From contig JAPULM010000228.1 of NCBI GenBank assembly GCA_027294925.1, positions 1 to 7,804 on the forward strand: 7,804 nucleotides of DNA, in the 5' to 3' direction. The number at the start of each line of letters is the position of its first letter. Positions within the stretch are counted from its first letter, which is position 1. Both the position numbers and the translations under genes were made by a program. The notes beneath the pieces are model-generated. The model ran no database searches, had not been told where the DNA came from, and was given only the letters and a program-made list of their open reading frames with translations. Origin of the DNA: a bacterium (GTDB lineage Bacteria > Tectomicrobia > Entotheonellia > Entotheonellales > Entotheonellaceae). This document shows positions 1 through 6,939 of this stretch, one piece after another.

Positions 1-1613
1 TGCAGCAGCAAGCACTACAACATATCCACGCTAAACTCAGCGCGCCAGACGGGCGACCGATCTTGTTACATGGGGTCACCGGCAGTGGCAAAACAGAAGT
101 CTATATGCAAGCCACTAGATCAATCTTAGAGCAGAATAAAAGCGCTTTAATTCTGACCCCTGAGATCTCCCTAACCGGCCAGTTAGTCGAACGTTTCGCC
201 GCTCGATACCCTGCACAAGTGGCGGTTTTGCATAGTGGACTTTCTGATGGGGAACGCTTTGATGAATGGCGGCGCTTATCCGGCGGGCATGCTCGCATCG
301 CCATTGGGGCCCGATCCGCTGTTTTTGCGCCTTTACCGCAACTGGGTCTAATTATTGTTGACGAGGAGCACGACACCTCCTATAAGCAAGAAGAAACCCC
401 GCGCTACAATGCACGTGACGTGGCAATTGTACGTGCGCATCAAAATGGCGCGATTGTCGTACTCGGCAGTGCCACCCCTGCACTCGAAACGTTTCATCAT
501 ACTCAAACCGGCAAATATAGCCTTCTGTCCCTGCCAAAACGTGTGGAAGAAAAATCGCTGCCGCATGTTACAGTGATTGACCAACGCAACCACGCCACTG
601 CAGCTGAACGCGTGATCACCACCCCGCTTTATAAAGCAATAGCCGACCGACTTGAACGACAAGAACAAAGCCTGATACTGATGAACCGCCGCGGCTTCGC
701 TTCTTATATACAATGTCATGATTGCGGTGAGGTGCCTCAGTGTATTCACTGTAGTGTATCATTAACCTATCACCGCCGTGCTCGTGTTCTAAAGTGTCAT
801 TATTGTGATTTTGCCCAAGCAGCCCCGAGCAAATGCTATACTTGCAAAAGTGTAAAAATCCAGCCTTTTGGCATTGGAACGCAACAAGTCGAAGAAAGCC
901 TCAAAACACTATTTCCCACCGCCCGTTTGGCTCGTATGGATCGTGATACCACACGCCGCAAATCAGCTCACCAACACATTCTAAAGCGCTTACGACAAGG
1001 CGAACTAGATATCTTAGTGGGCACCCAGATGATTGCTAAAGGGCACGACTTTCCGAACATCACGCTGGTAGGCGTTGTCACCGCCGATGCAACCCTCGCT
1101 ATTCCTGATTTTCGTGCTCCAGAGCGCTTGTTCCAATTACTCACACAGGTGGCGGGTCGTGCCGGTAGAGGGGAGGTTACAGGTGACGTTATCATTCAAA
1201 CCTATCGCCCCGACCACTATAGCGTACAATTTGCCAAACAGCACGATTTCATAGGCTTCTACGACGATGAAATAAAACGCCGTCAACCGGTTCTCTATCC
1301 GCCTTATACAAGACTTGCCCGGGTGATCCTTGAAGGCCCCAACCAAGAGCGTTTACAACATGTAAGTCACTGGATTGCAGAAGTGTTACAGCATTTCGTC
1401 TCTGATCGTCACCAGCAAACGATGCTGGGACCGGCGGAAGCGCCGATCTCCCGCCTACACGACCGCTACCGCTGGCATTTCTTACTCAAAGCGACGACCA
1501 GCGGCGCTCTCCATCAGTGGCTGCGAGCCGCGCTTTCGCAGGCAGAAAGCCAACGTCAACAACTCCATGGCGTTCGAATCAGTGTAGACATTGATCCGCT
1601 GTCGTTTATATAA
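1..1613 (+). CDS. priA: Primosomal replication restart helicase PriA (3' part, N-terminus outside window)
   Basis: PriA is a 3'-5' superfamily 2 DNA helicase that recognises abandoned replication forks and reloads the replicative helicase. The reading frame is open from base 3, so the gene enters from the left; the TTG at 63 is an internal leucine codon, not the start. About 536 residues are visible. Compared with E. coli PriA (732 residues), roughly 200 are missing, namely the N-terminal DNA-binding and winged-helix parts. Visible residue numbers: Walker A GVTGSGKT at 24-31, Walker B DEEH at 120-123, and four CxxC pairs at 238/241, 247/250, 265/268 and 278/281 that form the two-zinc insertion typical of PriA. 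The helicase block GTQMIAKGHDFPN starts near 340, followed by QVAGRAGRG from 382. The C-terminus DIDPLSFI is family-like. No terminator is evident after the stop. Identification is certain. Confidence 0.97.
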   Translation, partial: QQQALQHIHAKLSAPDGRPILLHGVTGSGKTEVYMQATRSILEQNKSALILTPEISLTGQLVERFAARYPAQVAVLHSGLSDGERFDEWRRLSGGHARIAIGARSAVFAPLPQLGLIIVDEEHDTSYKQEETPRYNARDVAIVRAHQNGAIVVLGSATPALETFHHTQTGKYSLLSLPKRVEEKSLPHVTVIDQRNHATAAERVITTPLYKAIADRLERQEQSLILMNRRGFASYIQCHDCGEVPQCIHCSVSLTYHRRARVLKCHYCDFAQAAPSKCYTCKSVKIQPFGIGTQQVEESLKTLFPTARLARMDRDTTRRKSAHQHILKRLRQGELDILVGTQMIAKGHDFPNITLVGVVTADATLAIPDFRAPERLFQLLTQVAGRAGRGEVTGDVIIQTYRPDHYSVQFAKQHDFIGFYDDEIKRRQPVLYPPYTRLARVILEGPNQERLQHVSHWIAEVLQHFVSDRHQQTMLGPAEAPISRLHDRYRWHFLLKATTSGALHQWLRAALSQAESQRQQLHGVRISVDIDPLSFI

Positions 1614-1644
1614 TCCACCAGGTATGCATAGTTTGGTTGTCAAT

Positions 1645-1672
1645 TGCGAAACCGAGTAAAATTCGCTACATT
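1645..1672 (+). promoter_or_regulatory. Possible sigma70-type promoter for def-fmt-rsmB-rpe
   Basis: The 114-base gap between priA and def holds TTGCGA (1645-1650) and TACATT (1667-1672), separated by 16 bases. Each box matches 4 of 6 consensus positions. Overlapping alternatives exist: TTGTCA at 1637, and TAAAAT at 1657-1662, but their mutual spacing of 14 is too short. The region is AT-rich and is the only gap upstream of def large enough for a promoter. This is a pattern match only; read-through from priA is equally possible. Confidence 0.3.
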
Positions 1673-1727
1673 GTCTGCATTCAAAATCTAAATCTGCGAG
1701 ATTAAGCCCCGCGGTAGAGGCCAAAAA

Positions 1728-2237
1728 ATGGCAGTACGTTCAATTTGCATCTATCCCGAACCGGTTCTAGGTTTGAAAGCACAACCTGTAGAAAAAATTG
1801 ATGCTACATTACAACAGTTAATCGAGGACATGATTGAAACCATGTATGCCGCCCCGGGTATTGGCTTGGCCGCTCCTCAAGTCGGCGTTTCCTTACAGTT
1901 GTTTGTCGTGGACGTAACGGGAGGTAGGGAACCAAATGGCCTGATGACATTCATAAATCCTGAAATTCTACAAACGACTGGCCATGCTCGCGAAGATGAA
2001 GGGTGCCTTAGTGTCCCAGAAATTAATGGGCCTACGCCACGCTTCGCAAACGCATTACTGCGTGGCACGAATCGTGACGGGCAGAGTATCGAAATTGCAG
2101 GAGAAGGGTTGCTCGCGCGTGTCTTACAGCACGAATTTGACCATCTTCAGGGCTTACTTTTCTTTGATCGTATGGGCCCTGTCGCACGCGATCTCATCAA
2201 GCGTAAATACCGACGCGCACAACGTCAACACCATTAA
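1728..2237 (+). CDS. def: Peptide deformylase
   Basis: Peptide deformylase is a cytosolic metalloenzyme that removes the formyl group from the N-terminal methionine of nascent proteins at the ribosome. The 169-residue product has the usual family length and all three signature motifs: GIGLAAPQ at 44-51 (Q51), EGCLS at 91-95 (C93), and HEFDH at 135-139. C93, H135 and H139 are the expected metal ligands and E136 the catalytic acid/base, in register with E. coli Q50, C90, H132, E133 and H136. The form of motif II is that of ordinary bacterial enzymes. The ATG at 1728 is preceded by AGAGG ending at 1720, seven bases away, which supports this start. The basic tail (KRKYRRAQRQHH) could touch rRNA, as the C-terminal helix of the E. 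coli enzyme does; that is inference. The gene is followed 14 bases later by fmt, its functional partner. Confidence 0.97.
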   Translation: MAVRSICIYPEPVLGLKAQPVEKIDATLQQLIEDMIETMYAAPGIGLAAPQVGVSLQLFVVDVTGGREPNGLMTFINPEILQTTGHAREDEGCLSVPEINGPTPRFANALLRGTNRDGQSIEIAGEGLLARVLQHEFDHLQGLLFFDRMGPVARDLIKRKYRRAQRQHH

Positions 2238-2251
2238 AAAGGGGGATCACC

Positions 2252-3181
2252 GTGCGTGTCATCTTTATGGGTACAGCCCCATTTGCCTGTCCGACACTAA
2301 ACATCCTCATCGCTTCCCCCCACGAGGTTGTCGCCGTCGTCACACAGCCGGACCGTCCCCGCGGCCGGGGACGCCGCCCAGCCGCTCCAGCGGTCAAATC
2401 ACTAGCAGTAGAGCATTGTCTTACGGTTTTACAACCGTCATCTCTACGATCATCCGAGGCCACTAAAAACCTAGCTGCCTATCGACCTGACGTTATTGTT
2501 GTGGTGGCTTACGGAAATATCCTACCATCTGCAGTACTTGAGCTTCCGCCATATGGATGTATCAATCTGCACGGCTCGCTGCTGCCTAGCTATCGCGGGC
2601 CCGCCCCAATCAATTGGACATTGATCAATGGTGAAACGGAGACGGGTTACACTATTATACAAATGGATGAGCAGGTCGATACAGGGCCAATATTATGGAT
2701 GGAATCTTGTGGCATAGAGGAGGACGATGATGCCGTGACATTAGGTAATCGCCTCGCTTTAATCGGTGCGCAAGGTATGGCCTCGGTACTTTCAGGCCTC
2801 GAAACGGGAAGCATCTCACCACGCCCTCAGCCAGTCCAAGAGGCTTCTCACGCGCCAAAACTTTCCCGCCACTTGGGTCGTATTAATTGGTGTCAGGATG
2901 CGGTGGTTATACACAACCTTATCCGCGGTATTGTGCCTTGGCCAGGTGCTGCGACCATATATCAGGAGATGGAAGTGAAGGTCTGGCGCACTCAAGTTTA
3001 CCCGAGCCTAACATCTGAGCCTCCAGGCACGATCGTCGCGCTGACGCCGGAAGGTCTACAAATTGCCTGTGGGAAGCAACAATTATTACTCCGAGAACTG
3101 CAGCCAGCCAACCGCCGACGCATCACAGCTCGTGAGTTTGCCCATGGCTATCGTGTGCAAGCGGGGGACCATTTTGTCTAA
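2252..3181 (+). CDS. fmt: Methionyl-tRNA formyltransferase
   Basis: Fmt transfers a formyl group from 10-formyltetrahydrofolate to Met-tRNA(fMet), producing the initiator for bacterial translation. The product has 309 residues, close to the usual length of about 310-315. The N-terminal Rossmann-type transferase domain spans roughly 1-200; N105 and H107 in INLHGSLLPSYRG and D143 in VDTGPIL are the expected catalytic residues. The C-terminal OB-like tRNA-binding domain covers roughly 205-309 and begins with KLSRHLGRINW, then the conserved IRGIVPWPGA. The start is GTG, chosen because GGGGG (2241-2245) lies six bases upstream and MRVIFMGT is a normal Fmt N-terminus. One oddity is MGTAPFA where most family members read MGTPEFA. 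The codons near residues 35-41 form a strong potential hairpin, listed separately. The end overlaps the favoured rsmB start by eight bases. Confidence 0.97.
   Translation: MRVIFMGTAPFACPTLNILIASPHEVVAVVTQPDRPRGRGRRPAAPAVKSLAVEHCLTVLQPSSLRSSEATKNLAAYRPDVIVVVAYGNILPSAVLELPPYGCINLHGSLLPSYRGPAPINWTLINGETETGYTIIQMDEQVDTGPILWMESCGIEEDDDAVTLGNRLALIGAQGMASVLSGLETGSISPRPQPVQEASHAPKLSRHLGRINWCQDAVVIHNLIRGIVPWPGAATIYQEMEVKVWRTQVYPSLTSEPPGTIVALTPEGLQIACGKQQLLLRELQPANRRRITAREFAHGYRVQAGDHFV
2354..2373 (+). other. GC-rich perfect hairpin inside early fmt coding sequence
   Basis: CGTCCCCG (2354-2361) and CGGGGACG (2366-2373) are exact reverse complements around a four-base loop CGGC, giving an eight-pair stem with seven G-C pairs. 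It lies over fmt codons 35-41, which encode a conserved Arg/Gly-rich stretch (RPRGRGR). The structure is read directly from the sequence. No T-run follows, so it is not an intrinsic terminator. Whether it has a role in mRNA or only reflects the Arg/Gly codons is unknown. Confidence 0.5.
3163..3176 (+). promoter_or_regulatory. Ribosome binding site deciding the rsmB start (TTG)
   Basis: GGGGG at 3163-3167 lies six bases before an in-frame TTG (3174-3176). Precisely the same GGGGGA motif and six-base gap precede the GTG of fmt (2241-2252). This pairing favours TTG 3174 over ATG 3144 and GTG 3153, which lack a comparable site. The site lies within the last codons of fmt, so translation of the two genes may be coupled. 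Confidence 0.6.
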
Positions 3182-4547
3182 ACCAACCTCATCCCCTTCC
3201 CCGAGGCAGACGGCGCTGAAAATTTTGTATGCAATCGACGCAGACGGTGCCTATACTGATGTGGCACTGCGCCAAACCCTCCGCAAGACAACCTACAGTC
3301 GTCGTGATCATGCATTTATCACGGAATGTGTGTACGGCACTGTACGATGGCGAGGGCGTATCGATTGGCTCTTAAGTCAAGCCTGCCACCGCCCTCTTTC
3401 TACTCTTACGCCTTGGATTCGTAATGCATTACGGTTGGGAGTCTACCAATGTCTGTGGATGGATCGTGTTCCCATCCATGCGGCTGTTCATGAAACGGTA
3501 CAACTCAGCCGACGTTTTGGCCATGCGGGAACGGCTCGCTTGGCTAACGGAGTCTTACGCGCTTTGCTGCGGCAACATCAAACCTACCAGCTACCAAAAG
3601 CCGAAACTGAACCGGTTTCGCATCTGGCCATTGCTTATTCACATCCGGAATGGCTAGTTGCCCGATGGCTCCAACGTTACGGCTGGGAACGCACCCAAGC
3701 CATCTGTCAGGCAAATAACCGGCCCAGTGGCGTTACACTACGTACCAACACGTTACGCACGAGCCCGTCGCAACTGGCAAAACATCTGAAGCAAGAAGGC
3801 GTTGTAGACATCCAAACCTCCGAGCTTCTACCAGAAGCCTTAATCATTCGTGGCAGCAACCGGTTAGATGCGTTACCCAGTTATCAAAATGGCCTCTTTC
3901 AGGCTCAAGATCAAGCCGCCATGTTAGTCGCTCCTTTATGTTGTCCACAGCCTGGGCAGCGCGTGCTCGATGTTTGTGCCGCGCCTGGAGGGAAAACAAC
4001 CCATCTCGCTCAGTTGATGGGTGATGAAGGCATGATTTTGGCCTGTGACGTTAGCCCCGGTCGCCTTCGCATGGTACGCCACCATATTCTCCGTTTAGAA
4101 CTCTCATCCGTTGTGACAGCAGTTATTGATGCGACTAACAGTTCCCCAATTCAGGGCAAGTTTGACCGTATCCTCGTCGACGCACCTTGTTCCGGTCTTG
4201 GGGTGCTACGTCATCACCCTGACATCAAGTGGCGAAAATCGCTTAAAGACCTTGCGGCCTTACAATCGGCCCAATTAAGCTTACTTCGTATCCAACATGA
4301 CCTACTCGCCCCAGACGGCATCATGGTTTACAGTGTATGCTCATATGAGCCTGAAGAAACCCACGATGTCGTGACTCAATTCCTCATGGCACACCCAGAC
4401 ATGCAGCCCGATACAATTGCGGCAGACCTGCCGCCCTTTTTATCGCAACAAACAAAGACCTCTGGGTGTCTTGAGCTGACCCCCGAACAGTGGCAAACTG
4501 ATGGAATTTTTGTAGCCCGTTTTCGACGCAAAGCATCCATTTTATAA
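3174..4547 (+). CDS. rsmB: 16S rRNA (cytosine-967-C5)-methyltransferase RsmB
   Basis: RsmB (Sun/Fmu) uses S-adenosylmethionine to methylate C5 of cytosine 967 (E. coli numbering) in 16S rRNA. With the TTG start at 3174 the product has 457 residues, slightly longer than E. coli RsmB (429). The N-terminal NusB-like RNA-binding domain runs from about 8 to 140 (RQTALKILYAI, then the IRNALRLGVYQ helix). The Rossmann methyltransferase domain follows: SAM motif I DVCAAPGGKT at 266-275, motif IV DAPCSG with C339, and motif VI SVCS with C389. These two cysteines are those used by m5C rRNA methyltransferases for catalysis and product release. Starts at ATG 3144 (467 residues) or GTG 3153 are possible but have weak ribosome binding sites, and their extra residues align with nothing I know in the family. 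The gene overlaps fmt by eight bases, an association seen in many bacteria. Confidence 0.95.
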   Translation: MSKPTSSPSPRQTALKILYAIDADGAYTDVALRQTLRKTTYSRRDHAFITECVYGTVRWRGRIDWLLSQACHRPLSTLTPWIRNALRLGVYQCLWMDRVPIHAAVHETVQLSRRFGHAGTARLANGVLRALLRQHQTYQLPKAETEPVSHLAIAYSHPEWLVARWLQRYGWERTQAICQANNRPSGVTLRTNTLRTSPSQLAKHLKQEGVVDIQTSELLPEALIIRGSNRLDALPSYQNGLFQAQDQAAMLVAPLCCPQPGQRVLDVCAAPGGKTTHLAQLMGDEGMILACDVSPGRLRMVRHHILRLELSSVVTAVIDATNSSPIQGKFDRILVDAPCSGLGVLRHHPDIKWRKSLKDLAALQSAQLSLLRIQHDLLAPDGIMVYSVCSYEPEETHDVVTQFLMAHPDMQPDTIAADLPPFLSQQTKTSGCLELTPEQWQTDGIFVARFRRKASIL

Positions 4548-4561
4548 GGAGACTGCCCGTG
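4547..4561 (+). promoter_or_regulatory. Ribosome binding site for rpe, overlapping the rsmB stop codon
   Basis: AGGAG at 4547-4551 shares its first base with the rsmB TAA stop (4545-4547) and stands seven bases before GTG 4559. A second in-frame GTG follows directly at 4562, ten bases from the site, so the seven-base spacing decides for the first. The arrangement suggests that ribosomes finishing rsmB can start rpe. Confidence 0.65.
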
Positions 4562-5203
4562 GTGCAAATTGCTCCATCTATTCTTGCAGCTGATTTCGCA
4601 CATCTGGCGGACGAAATATCTCGAGTTGAAGCGGCAGGCGCTGACTTATTGCATGTGGACGTGATGGACGGTCACTTCGTCCCAAATCTCACCATTGGCC
4701 CGCCAGTAATCAAAGCCATCGCTGCGGTAACCAAACTTCCGTTAGACATACACTTGATGGTCGAGGAGCCGGACGCTTTACTACCTGCTTTTATCGACGC
4801 TGGTAGTTCCTATCTCTCCGTTCATGTAGAAGCTTGCCGACACCTACATCGTACAATTCAACTGATTAAAAGTGCGGGAGTCCAAGCAGGCGTTGTGCTT
4901 AATCCCGCGACCTCACTGCAGTCCCTTGATGAAATTTTGCCGGAACTTGATTTCGTCTTGCTCATGTCCGTGAACCCAGGCTTTGGCGGGCAACACTTTA
5001 TCACCTCGACTTTAAACAAGATTCAACGACTGAAACAACAACTCTCTAAACGCCAACTGGATGTAGCCATTGAAGTTGACGGAGGCGTTAAGCTCTCTAA
5101 TGCTGCACAAATCTGCCAAGCAGGTGCAGACATCCTGGTAGCCGGCACGGCCATCTTCGGTCAAGAGAATTATGCTGATGTTATTCGTAACTTAAGAGGA
5201 TAA
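4559..5203 (+). CDS. rpe: Ribulose-phosphate 3-epimerase
   Basis: Rpe interconverts ribulose 5-phosphate and xylulose 5-phosphate in the cytosolic pentose phosphate pathway (and in the Calvin cycle where present). The 214-residue product is of normal length and is a single TIM barrel. Characteristic elements are APSILAADF at 5-13, HVDVMDGHFVPN at 33-44, DIHLMV at 63-68, SVNPGFGGQ in the middle, and VDGGV around D174. H33, D35, H65 and D174 are the expected metal ligands, with D35 and D174 as the acid/base pair; D174 aligns with the second catalytic Asp of E. coli Rpe. The start is the first of two adjacent GTG codons, supported by an AGGAG seven bases upstream. The gene lies 11 bases behind rsmB and is probably the last of this run, since 120 bases with a candidate promoter follow. 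No clear terminator is visible. Confidence 0.97.
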   Translation: MVQIAPSILAADFAHLADEISRVEAAGADLLHVDVMDGHFVPNLTIGPPVIKAIAAVTKLPLDIHLMVEEPDALLPAFIDAGSSYLSVHVEACRHLHRTIQLIKSAGVQAGVVLNPATSLQSLDEILPELDFVLLMSVNPGFGGQHFITSTLNKIQRLKQQLSKRQLDVAIEVDGGVKLSNAAQICQAGADILVAGTAIFGQENYADVIRNLRG

Positions 5204-5219
5204 ATTAGACGATGTCGCC

Positions 5220-5249
5220 TTGACAAAATCCCAAATAAAGCTCTACATT
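5220..5249 (+). promoter_or_regulatory. Candidate sigma70-type promoter for ffh-rpsP-rimM-trmD
   Basis: The rpe-ffh spacer has a perfect -35 box TTGACA (5220-5225), an 18-base spacer and TACATT (5244-5249), which matches the -10 consensus at 4 of 6 positions. Transcription would begin near 5256, leaving a leader of about 65-70 bases before the ffh GTG. It is the best promoter match in any gap of this window, and it sits exactly at the break between the two tight gene runs. Confidence 0.5.
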
Positions 5250-5257
5250 AGACTAAT
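5247..5257 (+). promoter_or_regulatory. 11-base palindrome overlapping the candidate ffh promoter -10 box
   Basis: ATTAG-A-CTAAT (5247-5257) is a perfect inverted repeat around one central base. It overlaps the end of the -10 box and the predicted transcription start. The left half with two further bases, ATTAGAC, occurs again at 5204-5210, upstream of the -35 box. The placement would suit a repressor operator, but short palindromes arise easily in AT-rich DNA, so the assignment is weak. Confidence 0.2.
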
Positions 5258-5280
5258 CTATTTCAACGTATTTAAAGATC

Positions 5281-5310
5281 GTAGCAAAGCTACTTAAGAA
5301 TCTCTAAGTA
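5281..5310 (+). other. Overlapping small inverted repeats in the ffh leader
   Basis: GTAGC (5281-5285) and GCTAC (5289-5293) can pair around a three-base loop. TACTTA (5291-5296) and TAAGTA (5305-5310) can pair around an eight-base loop. The two stems share bases 5291-5293 and so exclude each other. They end 13 bases before the ffh GTG, in a stretch where no good ribosome binding site is visible. Both stems are short, and a regulatory role is speculation. Confidence 0.25.
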
Positions 5311-5323
5311 AGCAGAACAAAAC

Positions 5324-6658
5324 GTGTTTGAGTCACTTAGTGCAAAACTAGACGGAATCTTTTCCCATCTTCGCAGTCGCGGAAAGTTGACAGAAGCCAA
5401 TATTAAAGAAGCCGTACGTGAAATTCGCCTAGCACTGCTTGAGGCAGACGTCAACTTCCAAGTTGTCAAAGATTTTGTTCAACGTATCCGTGAACTTGCC
5501 TTGGGACAGGAAGTCCTACGTAGCCTAACTCCCGGTCAGCACGTTACTAGGATCGTGCGTGATGAGTTGACGAATCTGATGGGAGGTGAATATCACCCAC
5601 TAACCATGTCGTCAACCCCTCCGACTCTTATTCTACTAATGGGCCTTCAGGGCTCTGGAAAAACGACTTCCGCCGCCAAGTTAGCGAAGCACATTGTGGC
5701 CCTAGGTCGTCGCCCTTTACTAGTGGCAGCTGATATTTATCGCCCTGCGGCGATGGATCAACTGCGTATTCTGGGTGACGAATTACATGTCCCCGTGTAT
5801 ATCGAAGCTGACTCACAAGATGCAGTTCAGATATGTCAGCATGCGATCCAGCATGCGAAAGCAGCAGGTCAAGATGTGGTCATTTTCGATACGGCAGGGC
5901 GCCTACAAATCGATGCGACGTTGATGCAAGAGTTGCGAGAAATCAAGCAGATGGCGACGCCTGACTATAGCCTTCTAGTGGTAGACGCAATGACCGGACA
6001 AGAAGCCGTCAACGTTGCTTGCGCTTTTGACCAAGCTATTGGCATCGACGGAACCATTTTGACCAAACTTGATGGCGATGCGCGCGGTGGCGCTGCCCTT
6101 TCAATCAAAGCTGTTGTTGGCAAACCGGTTCAGTTTGTGGGTGTGGGAGAAAAGCTTGACGCCCTTGAGCCCTTCCACCCAGATCGCATGGCCTCACGTA
6201 TTCTTGGCATGGGTGACGTCCTAACCTTAATTGAGAAAGCCGAGCAGACCATCGACCAAGAAGCCGCTGCGGATTTGGCTCAGAAAATACGTAAGGCAAC
6301 GTTCACTCTTGAAGACTTTCAGACCCAGCTACAACAGCTGAAGCAAATGGGCCCTCTAGACAACCTTATGTCAATGATTCCTGGCTTCAAAGCGGCGAAA
6401 CTTCCTTCCGTCGATGAGGGGGAATTCAAAAAAATAGAAGCCATCATTAGCTCGATGACGCAGCAAGAGAGGCAAAATCACATTATTATTAACAGAAGCC
6501 GGCGACGACGTATCGCCAGGGGAAGTGGCGCCACAGTAGAAAACGTCAACCGTTTGTTAAAGCAGTTTGCTCAAACGCAAAAAATGATGAGAAGCTTCCT
6601 AGGTAAACAAAAAGGGAAGGGGAAATGGGCAAAACTGCCTTTTTCGACCCCCTTCTAA
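5324..6658 (+). CDS. ffh: Signal recognition particle GTPase Ffh (SRP54)
   Basis: Ffh binds 4.5S/SRP RNA and the signal sequences of nascent membrane proteins, and with its receptor FtsY delivers ribosomes to the membrane translocon. The 444-residue product has the three family domains: N domain 1-~88 (MFESLSAKLDGIF), G domain ~90-296, and M domain ~297-444. GTPase motifs are G1 GLQGSGKT at 107-114, DIYRPAA after it, G3 DTAGR at 189-193, and G4 TKLDG at 247-251. The M domain carries the RNA-binding element SRRRRIARGSG at 392-402, preceded by N390-R391 where many Ffh proteins have Asn-Gly. The tail after the M core is short and basic (GKQKGKGKWAK). The GTG start is chosen because MFE(S/N)LS is the usual beginning of Ffh; no clear ribosome binding site precedes it. 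rpsP follows after 32 bases. Confidence 0.97.
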   Translation: MFESLSAKLDGIFSHLRSRGKLTEANIKEAVREIRLALLEADVNFQVVKDFVQRIRELALGQEVLRSLTPGQHVTRIVRDELTNLMGGEYHPLTMSSTPPTLILLMGLQGSGKTTSAAKLAKHIVALGRRPLLVAADIYRPAAMDQLRILGDELHVPVYIEADSQDAVQICQHAIQHAKAAGQDVVIFDTAGRLQIDATLMQELREIKQMATPDYSLLVVDAMTGQEAVNVACAFDQAIGIDGTILTKLDGDARGGAALSIKAVVGKPVQFVGVGEKLDALEPFHPDRMASRILGMGDVLTLIEKAEQTIDQEAAADLAQKIRKATFTLEDFQTQLQQLKQMGPLDNLMSMIPGFKAAKLPSVDEGEFKKIEAIISSMTQQERQNHIIINRSRRRRIARGSGATVENVNRLLKQFAQTQKMMRSFLGKQKGKGKWAKLPFSTPF

Positions 6659-6676
6659 CACCTCACCATTAACCAC

Positions 6677-6693
6677 AAGGGAGGAAGACTGTG
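6677..6693 (+). promoter_or_regulatory. Strong ribosome binding site for rpsP
   Basis: AAGGGAGG (6677-6684) is a long match to the anti-Shine-Dalgarno complement and lies six bases before GTG 6691. It is among the strongest sites of the window, as expected for a ribosomal protein made in large amounts. It contrasts with ffh upstream and rimM and trmD downstream, which have no clear site. Confidence 0.7.
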
Positions 6694-6939
6694 TCAGTCC
6701 GGATACGCTTAAAACGTATGGGTACAAAAAAACGTCCGTTCTATCGTATTGTGGTGGCCGATTCTCGAGCCCCACGGGATGGGCGCTTCATAGAAACGCT
6801 AGGAACCTACAACCCGCTCACTGACCCCTCTCAGTTACGGCTGAATACGGAACGTGTTCAGCTCTGGCTGTCGCGCGGCGCTCAGCCTTCTGCCTCTGTT
6901 GGAAGCCTCCTCGCTCGTGAAGGCCTACGGAATCCATAA
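6691..6939 (+). CDS. rpsP: 30S ribosomal protein bS16
   Basis: bS16 is an early-binding protein of the 30S subunit that stabilises the 5' domain of 16S rRNA during assembly. The 82-residue product matches the usual length of about 80-90 and keeps the family core almost entirely: [20 protein letters not shown] near the start, then the DSRAPRDGR motif, then [12 protein letters not shown], and GAQPSASV near the end. The N-terminus reads MSVRIRL, from a GTG start with a strong ribosome binding site six bases upstream. It lies between ffh and rimM, as in the common ffh-rpsP-rimM-trmD group. The KH-domain gene often placed directly after rpsP is missing; only 28 bases separate it from rimM. Confidence 0.98.
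   Translation: MSVRIRLKRMGTKKRPFYRIVVADSRAPRDGRFIETLGTYNPLTDPSQLRLNTERVQLWLSRGAQPSASVGSLLAREGLRNP

Noticed and set aside
63..65. TTG as the start of priA
   Set aside because: The frame is open to the window edge and the preceding codons give normal PriA sequence leading into Walker A; the gene starts outside the window.
348..749. 133-residue open frame on the minus strand
   Set aside because: It lies entirely within priA, whose helicase and zinc motifs are unmistakable; its translation has no recognisable domain and no ribosome binding site.
1687..1706. Hairpin AATCT-GCG-AGATT before def as a terminator or riboswitch
   Set aside because: The stem has five pairs plus a mismatch, has no T-run, and the 114-base gap is too short and lacks features of any known riboswitch class.
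2197..2463. 88-residue minus-strand frame over the start of fmt
   Set aside because: It is a shadow of fmt, with no domain and no independent signals.
1984..2466. 160-residue + strand frame bridging def and fmt
   Set aside because: It overlaps def and fmt in another frame, and its Arg/Pro/Ser-rich translation is typical of a frame-shifted reading of the fmt start.
5204..5323. Small RNA gene or tRNA in the rpe-ffh spacer
   Set aside because: No cloverleaf, no SRP RNA tetraloop pattern and no terminator can be seen; the spacer is better explained as promoter and leader.
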